DNA of 11,935 nt, from assembly GCA_016185955.1 (NCBI GenBank), contig JACPMQ010000030.1:1-11935 (forward strand), read 5' to 3'. Within the stretch, counting starts at the first letter, position 1. Each line of letters starts with the position of its first letter. A program made the position numbers and the translations under genes. Origin of the DNA: Candidatus Woesearchaeota archaeon. GTDB lineage: Archaea; Nanobdellota; Nanobdellia; Woesearchaeales; GW2011-AR4. The notes below the pieces were generated by a model. The model did not search any database. It had not been told where the DNA came from and worked only from the letters and a program-made list of their open reading frames with translations. Positions 6,740 to 11,935 of the stretch are shown piece after piece.

Positions 6740-7705
6740 ATGCCCCTAGACAGTCAAAACATGCTTCAGGCAATCAAAAATTTTCCTTTGCAATGCAAAG
6801 ATGCTTTGGGATTGCCAAAGGGAATTTCTGTTGCTGGAGAAATAAATAATATAGTTGTAGCAGGCATGGGAGGCTCTGCTATTGGGGGGGATTTATTAAA
6901 ATCTTATTTGATTAATGCGCCCATTCCAGTTTGCGTAAACAGGGACTATAAAGTTCCGGCTTTTGTGAATGAAAAAACGCTTTTGTTTGCAGTTTCCTAT
7001 TCGGGAAATACTGAAGAGACTTTATCTGCTTGCTATGATGCCAAAAAAAAGGGCGCAAAAATTATAGGAATCACATCAGGAGGAAAATTAGCCGGTGAAT
7101 GCGAAAAAGTGGTAAAAGTCCCTCAGGGATTGCAGCCAAGAGCTGCTTTGGGCTATTTATTTTTTCCAATGCTCGGCATTTTGCATAATAAGGGCATTGT
7201 AAGCGTAAAAAATTCTGAAGTTAATGAAATGATTGATATCTTGAAAAAAACAGAAAAGTTCAGCGCGGCAGCAGAGAGTTTGGCAAAAAAACTAAAGGAT
7301 AAAATACCGATAATTTACGCTTCTGAAGCAATGGCTCCTGTTGCTTTCAGATGGAAAACGCAGATAAATGAAAATGCAAAAATGCCTGCTTTCTACAATG
7401 TTTTTTCGGAAATGAACCATAATGAAATTGCTAGTTACAGAAATATGGACAGGAAATTTGCTGCTGTGATTATAAGGGACAAGTATGACAATGAAAGAGT
7501 AAAAAAAAGAATGGATGTGTGCAAGGATATTATGCAATTTGCTGCAAATGTAGAGGAAGCGCAGACAGAAGGCGAATGCCTGCTCGCAAGAATGTTTTCC
7601 GGAATTTATTTGGGTGATTTTGTTTCTTATCACCTTGCAGTATGGAACAGGATTGATCCAGGCCCTGTTGATATAATAGAAAGCATGAAAAAAAGGATTC
7701 AGTAA
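6740..7705 (+). CDS. Bifunctional phosphoglucose/phosphomannose isomerase
   Basis: The product (321 residues) interconverts fructose 6-phosphate with glucose 6-phosphate and with mannose 6-phosphate, so it feeds glycolysis, gluconeogenesis and glycan precursors. It has two sugar-isomerase (SIS) folds. The phosphate-binding signatures are AGMGGSAIGGD (41-51) and VSYSGNTEET (85-94). E211 (in NENAK) and H227 (in EMNHNE) are 16 residues apart, as are the catalytic Glu and His of the Pyrobaculum aerophilum enzyme. K317, four residues from the end, is the likely C-terminal catalytic Lys. These assignments rest on remembered spacing, not an alignment. The length fits the archaeal PGI/PMI family, which is much shorter than classical PGI. 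The ATG at 6740 follows a well-placed TATA-like box. The C-terminal motif is DPGPV, where I recall DPTPV as more usual. Confidence 0.95.
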   Translation: MPLDSQNMLQAIKNFPLQCKDALGLPKGISVAGEINNIVVAGMGGSAIGGDLLKSYLINAPIPVCVNRDYKVPAFVNEKTLLFAVSYSGNTEETLSACYDAKKKGAKIIGITSGGKLAGECEKVVKVPQGLQPRAALGYLFFPMLGILHNKGIVSVKNSEVNEMIDILKKTEKFSAAAESLAKKLKDKIPIIYASEAMAPVAFRWKTQINENAKMPAFYNVFSEMNHNEIASYRNMDRKFAAVIIRDKYDNERVKKRMDVCKDIMQFAANVEEAQTEGECLLARMFSGIYLGDFVSYHLAVWNRIDPGPVDIIESMKKRIQ

Positions 7706-7746
7706 AATATGTATATATCCTGGATGAGTTCTTTGATGACATAAAA

Positions 7747-7754
7747 ATTTATAA
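7747..7754 (+). promoter_or_regulatory. TATA-like box for the Rad50-like gene
   Basis: ATTTATAA is centred about 30 bases before the ATG at 7781, implying a very short leader. The 75-base gap after the isomerase gene thus has its own promoter. Confidence 0.5.
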
Positions 7755-7780
7755 CCCTCTAAGCATTCTTTTCTTATTAA

Positions 7781-9844
7781 ATGCTGCTAAAGTCAATAAA
7801 ATTGGAAAGTATAAGGAGCTATTTAAATCAGAAGATAGAATTTCCTCATGGAGCATGCCTTCTTTCCGGAGATATAGGAACTGGAAAATCAACAATACTT
7901 ATGGCAGTAGAATTTGCTTTGTTTGGGGCAAAAAGCGAGCTTCCTGCATCATCTTTATTGAGGCACGGCAAAAAGGAAGGCTCTGTAGAGCTGTTATTTG
8001 AATTAGACGGCAAAAATATAACGATAAAAAGAAATCTGAAAAGGGGAAAAGATTCCATAAAGCAGGAAACAGGGTATATGCTAATTGACGGCATCAAAAA
8101 AGAATTAAGCCCTATAGAAATGAAAAGCGAGATATTTGAGATGCTGAGCTATCCTAAAGACCTGCTTTCAAAGGGAAAGGACCTTATTTACCGCTATACT
8201 GTTTACACGCCTCAAGAAGAGATGAAAAGGATAATTTTGGAAGACAGGGATACAAGGCTTAACATAATAAGGAAAGTGTTTAACATAGACAAATACAAAA
8301 AAATAAGGGAAAATGCGTCTATTTTTATAAGAGCCTTAAAGGAAAAAAGAAGAGAGCTTGAAGGATTCATAGCTGATTTGAGCGAAAAGCTCAAAGAGCT
8401 TGATTCAATAAAAAAGGAAATTTCCGAGTTGGACAAAAAAATAACAGAAACAATCCCAGAATCTGAAAGGGCAAAAAGCGAAGTTGCCGGGAAAAGAAAA
8501 AGCATTTTGCTCCTTGAAGCAAAAATCGCCCAATTAAGCAATTTAAAGGCAGAATTTCAGCTCTGTGAAGCGGAACTGAGAAATTCGCTTAGGGAACATG
8601 AAAGAAACAACAATGAAATAAAAAAATTAGCTTTGCAAATCAATGAAATGCTGGAAGAAATTGACCAAAAGGCTTTAGAAAAAGAAAATGAATTTAATGA
8701 AAAGATTAAAATTGCCGAAGCAGAAATTAAAGTGCTGGAAGAAGAAATGGATTTAATAAAGCAAAAGCTCAGCGAATCTAGAGTCAATAAAATCAAAGCA
8801 GAGGAAATAATCAACAAAATAACAAAAATTGAAAAATGCCCATTGTGCCTGCAAAATGTCGAGCATAGCCACAAAAATCTTATCGAAAAGAGGGAAAAAG
8901 ATAATATTGCTGGCGCTGAAATTGAAATAAAAGAGTGCTCTGGAAAAGAAAAACAGCTGAAAGGCAAAATAGGAGAGCTAAGGCAGAAAATTGACGAAAT
9001 GAAAAATTTAAAGGGCAAAATAGAGCTGGCAAGGCTAAAAATCAAAAATGCGGATGACAAGCAAAAAGACATGGAAAGAATACAAAAAATGCAGGAAGGC
9101 ATAAAGGAAAAAATTAATGCAGCCAATGCAAAAAAAATAGAGGTAAGCGGCAAAATAGAAGAAATGCGCAATGTGGAAGAAAGCTGCAAAAATGCAAAAA
9201 ATGAGCTTGATGCCGCGCTTTCAGAAGAAAAAAAGCTTGACATAAGGATTGCAACGCTTAAAAAGGAAAATGAATCCTTAAGCAGAATTGCAAAAAGTTT
9301 GGAAGATGGCATTAATAAAAAAACTGCTGCAAAGAAAAAGCTGGAGCATTATTCCGAGCTGCAAAATTGGCTGGAAAATTATTTTGTGAGCCTAATGGAC
9401 ACAATAGAAAGGCATGTTATGCTGCGCGTTTATACTGAGTTTAACGAGCTGTTTAAAACGTGGTTTAATATACTCATAGAAGATGAAACAACATCAGTAA
9501 GATTAGATGAAGAATTCACTCCAGTGATTGAGCAGAATGGCTACGAAACTTACATTGAAAATTTAAGCGGCGGAGAGAAAACTTCCGTAGCGCTGTCTTA
9601 CCGCCTGGCTTTATGCAAGGCAATATGCGACATAGTCTCTGATATAAAAACAAAGGACATACTAATGCTTGACGAGCCTACTGATGGCTTCAGCTCAGAG
9701 CAGCTCGACAAGGTAAGGGATATTCTTAACCAGCTAAACCTCAAGCAGATTATTATTGTAAGCCATGAAACAAAGATAGAGAGCTTTGTTGATAAGGTAA
9801 TAAAGATTGGAAAGGAAGAGCATGTGAGCGTCATTACACCATAA
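7781..9844 (+). CDS. rad50: Rad50-like SMC-family ATPase with zinc hook
   Basis: The 687-residue product is an ABC-type ATPase of DNA double-strand-break processing, normally a partner of the Mre11 nuclease. The Walker A loop GDIGTGKST (30-38) is followed by the Rad50-type EFALFG. The Q-loop is in YTPQEEM. A long Lys/Glu-rich coiled coil (about 190-545) is broken by a CPLC zinc hook at C353-C356, almost exactly midway, so two copies can dimerise through one zinc ion. The C-terminal half has the signature LSGGEKTSVAL (from 595), Walker B ILMLDEP (D631, E632) and the switch His in IIIVSHE. Oddities: it is shorter than typical archaeal Rad50 (about 850-900 residues), so its coiled coil is short; Walker A has Ile where Asn is usual; and no mre11 gene is adjacent. 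SbcC or a Rad50 paralogue are the alternatives. It overlaps GAPDH tail to tail by 11 bases. Confidence 0.88.
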   Translation: MLLKSIKLESIRSYLNQKIEFPHGACLLSGDIGTGKSTILMAVEFALFGAKSELPASSLLRHGKKEGSVELLFELDGKNITIKRNLKRGKDSIKQETGYMLIDGIKKELSPIEMKSEIFEMLSYPKDLLSKGKDLIYRYTVYTPQEEMKRIILEDRDTRLNIIRKVFNIDKYKKIRENASIFIRALKEKRRELEGFIADLSEKLKELDSIKKEISELDKKITETIPESERAKSEVAGKRKSILLLEAKIAQLSNLKAEFQLCEAELRNSLREHERNNNEIKKLALQINEMLEEIDQKALEKENEFNEKIKIAEAEIKVLEEEMDLIKQKLSESRVNKIKAEEIINKITKIEKCPLCLQNVEHSHKNLIEKREKDNIAGAEIEIKECSGKEKQLKGKIGELRQKIDEMKNLKGKIELARLKIKNADDKQKDMERIQKMQEGIKEKINAANAKKIEVSGKIEEMRNVEESCKNAKNELDAALSEEKKLDIRIATLKKENESLSRIAKSLEDGINKKTAAKKKLEHYSELQNWLENYFVSLMDTIERHVMLRVYTEFNELFKTWFNILIEDETTSVRLDEEFTPVIEQNGYETYIENLSGGEKTSVALSYRLALCKAICDIVSDIKTKDILMLDEPTDGFSSEQLDKVRDILNQLNLKQIIIVSHETKIESFVDKVIKIGKEEHVSVITP

Positions 9845-10820
9845 TCTTCAGCATGTCAACCATTCTTGCTGAAAAGCCCCATTCATTGTCGTACCATGCT
9901 CCAACTTTAATTAATTTTCCAATAACCTGTGTTAATCCAGCATCAAAAATAGAAGAATGGTTATTGCCTATAATATCAGAAGACACTATAGGCTCTTCTG
10001 AATATTGCAAAATTCCCTTTAGATAGCTTTTAGATGCTTTTTTCATTGCATTATTCACATCATTAACAGAAGCGTTTTTTCTTACAATGCAGACGAAATC
10101 AGTAATTGAGCCGCATGGCACAGGAACTCTGTAAGCTATTCCGTCAAGCTTTCCTTTTAAGTGCGCAAAAACTTCAGAAACTGATTTTGCCGCTCCGGTT
10201 GTTGTAGGAATAATATTAAGGGGAGCAGCTCTTCCTCTTCTTAAGTCTTTATGCGGCAAATCCAATAAGCGCTGATCATTAGTGTAAGCGTGTATGGTAG
10301 ACATAAAGCCAGCTTCAATGCCAAATTCCTTGTCAAGAACTTCAACAACAGGCACTAAGCTGTTAGTTGTGCATGAGGCATTTGACAATATCCTTAACTT
10401 TTTGGCTTCCTTTTCATTTGCACCCAATACAACAGTCTTTACATCTCCCTCTTTGCTCGGCGCAGACAACAGGACTTTTTTTGCTCCGCATCTTATATGA
10501 TCCAAAAGCTCTTCTTCTGTTCGGAATGTTCCGGTGCTTTCAACAACTATACCAATTTTAAGCTTTTTCCATGGAAGCTTGCTATGCTCCTTTTCAGAAA
10601 GAACAAATATTTTTTTGCCGTCTATTTTTATAAAATCATTTCCTGCTTCTACCTTTGCATCAAAAGTTCCGTGCACAGAATCATATTTCAGCAAATTTGC
10701 AAGTGTTTTTGCGTCTGTAAGGTCATTAATAGCCACAAAATTAAGCTTTTTTTCTTTTATTCCCAATCTTAAAATAATTCTTCCAATCCTTCCAAAGCCA
10801 TTAATTGCGATATTTGCCAT
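9834..10820 (-). CDS. gap: Glyceraldehyde-3-phosphate dehydrogenase, bacterial-type class I
   Basis: The 328-residue product oxidises glyceraldehyde 3-phosphate to 1,3-bisphosphoglycerate with NAD(P) and inorganic phosphate in glycolysis, or the reverse in gluconeogenesis. It has the NAD-binding start INGFGRIGR, D33 in INDLTD (Asp here favours NAD over NADP), catalytic C150 in SNASCTTN and H177 in STIHAYTNDQ. It also has RAAPLNIIPTTTGAA for phosphate binding and the terminal WYDNEWGFSARM. This is the bacterial/eukaryotic class; most archaea use the distant class II enzyme, so lateral acquisition is likely. The segment before the catalytic Cys is a few residues shorter than usual. The gene ends inside the last codons of the Rad50-like gene. 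The ATG at 10820 is the proximal copy of a duplicated ATG. Confidence 0.97.
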   Translation of the reverse strand: MANIAINGFGRIGRIILRLGIKEKKLNFVAINDLTDAKTLANLLKYDSVHGTFDAKVEAGNDFIKIDGKKIFVLSEKEHSKLPWKKLKIGIVVESTGTFRTEEELLDHIRCGAKKVLLSAPSKEGDVKTVVLGANEKEAKKLRILSNASCTTNSLVPVVEVLDKEFGIEAGFMSTIHAYTNDQRLLDLPHKDLRRGRAAPLNIIPTTTGAAKSVSEVFAHLKGKLDGIAYRVPVPCGSITDFVCIVRKNASVNDVNNAMKKASKSYLKGILQYSEEPIVSSDIIGNNHSSIFDAGLTQVIGKLIKVGAWYDNEWGFSARMVDMLKIMV

Positions 10821-10840
10821 TAATTAAACCATTAATTAAA
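10817..10840 (-). repeat. Tandem 12-bp duplication covering the gap start codon
   Basis: On the minus strand TTTAATTAATGG occurs twice in a row. Each copy carries an ATG. The distal one reads ATG-GTT-TAA and stops at once; the proximal one opens GAPDH. The copies may also supply a TATA-like TTTAATTAA. The slightly more distant AAAAAATATTTAAA near 10857-10870 is another candidate promoter. Confidence 0.7.
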
Positions 10841-10856
10841 AAATGCATTAGTTAGT

Positions 10857-10865
10857 TTAAATATT
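10857..10865. promoter_or_regulatory. Possible bidirectional TATA-like box
   Basis: TTTAAATAT lies between two divergent units. Read on the plus strand it would start transcription near 10882-10888, at the foot of the structured region that follows. Read on the minus strand it would give GAPDH a leader of about 15 bases. Confidence 0.35.
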
Positions 10866-10926
10866 TTTTGAAATTAATGAGGTTGTCGGAAAATAAATAA
10901 ACTTTGAATTTCTGTAAATTTGAGGG

Positions 10927-11103
10927 GTGTTCGGAGGAACTACAACTGAGAATGGCAACAAAACAAGGTTTGTCAAGGACAAGTGCAGGAAAACCCACAT
11001 AGCTTTAATGGCATTATCGCATGAAATAAGGGCTTATTTCAGAGATTTGGAGCTTAAAGCTCAAAGCTTTTTTATGTTATTGTTAGACAACCCCTATTTT
11101 TAG
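10927..11103 (+). CDS. Small hypothetical protein (58 aa), or part of a structured RNA
   Basis: From a GTG at 10927 the frame is open for 58 codons to TAG. An in-frame TGA lies 3 bases upstream of the GTG. The peptide starts MFGGTTTENGNK, has a basic KDKCRKTH segment and then a hydrophobic/amphipathic helix with HEIRAYFRDLELKAQ. Codons such as ATA and AGG match neighbouring genes. GAGG lies directly against the GTG, which is too close for a normal ribosome site. No family is recognised. It may also be a fragment of a decayed gene. The same bases can form RNA stems: 10881-10887 GGTTGTC with 11086-11092 GACAACC, and a hairpin of GAAATAA with TTATTTC near 11023-11040. A non-coding RNA of about 215 bases is therefore a competing reading. 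Confidence 0.35.
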   Translation: MFGGTTTENGNKTRFVKDKCRKTHIALMALSHEIRAYFRDLELKAQSFFMLLLDNPYF

Positions 11104-11108
11104 AAAAA

Positions 11109-11115
11109 ATTAAAA
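11109..11115 (+). promoter_or_regulatory. TATA-like box for tRNA-Glu
   Basis: AATTAAA is centred about 30 bases before the tRNA 5' end at 11142. A T-rich stretch at 11096-11101 just before it could end the preceding transcript. Confidence 0.4.
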
Positions 11116-11181
11116 AGACATGCGAAAGTCTGATTTTTATCGCTCCCGTGGTGTAGTCCGGCCAATCATTTCGGCTTTTCG

Positions 11182-11213
11182 TGATTGGAAAGCTTCATAT
11201 GCTGGTCGAAAAC
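11182..11213 (+). other. tRNA-Glu intron 1, canonical position 37/38 (32 bases)
   Basis: Exon TTTT (11176-11179) pairs with GAAA (11208-11211) as the 4-bp central helix, including one G-U pair. The 3-base bulges are CGT (11180-11182) and ACA (11212-11214). The intron helix is GATTGG (11183-11188) with CTGGTC (11202-11207). The outer helix is the anticodon stem. Cutting after the second base of each bulge yields loop TTTTCGA. Confidence 0.85.
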
Positions 11214-11234
11214 AGCCGAAGACCTGGGTTCAAA

Positions 11235-11347
11235 ACCAAAATTTTCATAAATGAAAATTTTGCCATTAACAAAAGCATGAGAAAATGCAGCTTTTATATG
11301 GCAAAAATTTTATTTTGCTCAAAGCAAATAAAATTTTTGGGTGAAAG
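11235..11347 (+). other. tRNA-Glu intron 2 in the T-loop, position 59/60 (113 bases)
   Basis: The central helix is TTCA (11229-11232) with TGAA (11342-11345), a perfect 4 bp. The bulges are AAA (11233-11235) and AGT (11346-11348), and the outer helix is the T-stem GGG/CCC. Cutting after the second base of each bulge restores TTCAAAT. Inside are three hairpins: 12 bp at 11237-11248/11251-11262, a stem of TGCCAT with ATGGCA (11261-11266/11298-11303), and 15 bp with one bulge at 11303-11318/11324-11338. No endonuclease gene fits inside. Confidence 0.87.
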
Positions 11348-11361
11348 TCCCGGCGGGAGCA

Positions 11362-11632
11362 TTTATTCTTAATTAAAATGCCCTCGGGCTTGCACATATA
11401 GTCTACGTACAATATATATACAACCTTATACCCTTACTCTAACGGAGGCAAAAATGGAAACATTCTAGCCATTGAATGGAAAGGAAGGGACAGGGCGGGC
11501 AATGTAGAAGAAGTGTTAAAGTTGCAGAACCCGAATAGACGAATGAAGGAATGCAACATGAATTCTTCTCTCTTGCTTACAGAATTGGTCACGTTTGGAA
11601 AGATTTTGCTTAGTATTTGCATTTTTCACACT
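11362..11632. other. Spacer with a TATA-like and Shine-Dalgarno-like signal but no clear gene
   Basis: A run like AATATATATACAACC near 11410-11424 resembles a promoter. About 20 bases on, GGAGG (11442-11446) lies just before ATG at 11453, but that frame is ATG GAA ACA TTC TAG and ends at once. Another frame (open from about 11402) encodes a peptide with ILAIEWKGRDRAGNVEEVLKL and then runs antisense into the HEPN-like gene; it lacks a convincing start. This may be a gene remnant or a small RNA. GCCCTCGGGC at 11381-11390 is a short hairpin after the tRNA. Confidence 0.3.
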
Positions 11633-11935
11633 TTATTTTCCAATAACCTCCCTTGTTATGTCAATAACTTCTTTAGCCAGCTTAACAATGTTATTATACA
11701 ATTCTTCGTCCATCTTGAATTCTGTCCCATACTGGTAACGCTCCCTTATATCTACACTTGTTTCTTCATCATCCTTTGGCTCCAGGGAAGCAATCTTTCT
11801 TAGTGTTTCTTTGTCAAATTCAATCTTCCCGTCCTCAATAAGGCTGTAAATCAATGCAAAAGTGCATTCTTGGTTCCTTGATTCATAGCCAAATTTTGCA
11901 GCTATTGCCAAAAGCGAATGATACAGTGAAAAGAA
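11633..11935 (-). CDS. HEPN-like domain protein, C-terminal part (runs off the window)
   Basis: The frame is open from the right edge for 100 codons to TAA at 11633-11635; the start lies outside the window. The visible N-side, LYHSLLAIAAKFGYESRNQECTF, matches the helix pair of UPF0332-type HEPN proteins (pattern YxxFHALLxLLxxxGYxSKSHExT). A helical, acidic C-terminus follows with EELYNNIVKLAKEVI. HEPN proteins are often RNA-binding or ribonuclease toxins paired with a nucleotidyltransferase (MNT) antitoxin, or stand-alone helical proteins. Here the position usually held by His in SHE is Gln/Glu (RNQE), so the nuclease motif may be absent. No MNT gene is on the visible, downstream side. Internal TTG or CTG starts would give an implausibly short protein. 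Confidence 0.6.
   Translation of the reverse strand, partial: FFSLYHSLLAIAAKFGYESRNQECTFALIYSLIEDGKIEFDKETLRKIASLEPKDDEETSVDIRERYQYGTEFKMDEELYNNIVKLAKEVIDITREVIGK

Larger units (their letters stand above)
11142..11361 (+). tRNA. tRNA-Glu (anticodon UUC) interrupted by two introns
   Basis: The exons are 11142-11181, 11214-11234 and 11348-11361. Joined, they give a 75-base cloverleaf: acceptor GCTCCCG/CGGGAGC, archaeal D-arm GTGTAGTCCGGCC, anticodon stem TCGGC/GCCGA around TTTTCGA (anticodon TTC), T-stem CTGGG/CCCGG around TTCAAAT, and discriminator A. It closely matches the usual archaeal tRNA-Glu. CCA is not encoded. Without splicing, neither the anticodon loop nor the T-loop can form. Both interruptions fit the bulge-helix-bulge motif cut by archaeal tRNA-splicing endonuclease, and cutting both as predicted restores loops of exactly 7 bases. 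A 63-codon frame across the gene (11181-11372) is not a protein. Confidence 0.93.

Noticed and set aside
8557..9312. Long minus-strand frame of 251 codons opposite the Rad50-like gene
   Set aside because: It is a Ser/Phe/Leu-rich mirror of the Lys/Glu-rich coiled coil, has no recognisable domain, and lies wholly inside a clear gene.
10294..10827. Several plus-strand frames opposite GAPDH
   Set aside because: All are shadows of a complete conserved gene on the other strand.
10881..11095. Identity of this region as RNase P RNA or SRP RNA
   Set aside because: The conserved RNase P cores and SRP helix 8 could not be found on either strand.
11181..11372. 63-codon plus-strand frame across the tRNA-Glu
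   Set aside because: The bases are fully explained by tRNA exons and introns.

Overview
The window looks like a piece of a low-GC archaeal chromosome, most likely a DPANN-type archaeon (Woesearchaeota/Pacearchaeota-like). The lineage is an inference. It rests on a tRNA-Glu split by two bulge-helix-bulge (BHB) introns, TATA-like boxes about 25-31 bases ahead of start codons with almost no leader, a bifunctional phosphoglucose/phosphomannose isomerase, a Rad50-like zinc-hook ATPase, an N-terminally anchored secreted protein, and tRNAs without an encoded CCA. The glyceraldehyde-3-phosphate dehydrogenase is of the bacterial type, which fits the mosaic metabolism of such lineages.

Layout. Bases 1-204: a possible C-terminal tail of an upstream gene, a perfect 18-bp hairpin, and one copy of a short dispersed repeat. 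Then tRNA-Pro(CGG) on the minus strand (205-278). On the plus strand follow a very large secreted subtilisin-like protease (372-4418), a membrane-anchored extracellular protein (4461-5417), an RsmB/NOP2/Sun-type RNA m5C methyltransferase (5453-6403), a 336-base spacer, the sugar-phosphate isomerase (6740-7705) and a Rad50-like ATPase (7781-9844). GAPDH is on the minus strand (9834-10820) and overlaps the Rad50-like gene tail to tail by 11 bases. Then come a spacer with a 58-codon small ORF and/or structured RNA (10881-11103), the two-intron tRNA-Glu(UUC) (11142-11361), an uncertain spacer, and a HEPN-like gene on the minus strand that runs off the right edge.

The protein genes are mostly separate transcription units rather than one operon, since nearly each has its own TATA-like box. 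The protease and the anchored protein are a plausible cell-surface pair. The isomerase and GAPDH both belong to central sugar metabolism. The methyltransferase and the two tRNAs concern RNA function.

The most unusual items are the tRNA-Glu with a 113-base intron inside the T-loop, where both introns fit a 3-4-3 BHB exactly. Next is the nested inverted-repeat element at 6485-6693, with perfect stems of 17, 13, 10 and 7 bp. Third is a repeat block found twice (88-152 and 6421-6470), each time directly ahead of a strong hairpin. Fourth is the protease architecture, with paired fibronectin-like domains and three tandem four-cysteine repeats. No CRISPR array, transposase gene or defence operon was seen.
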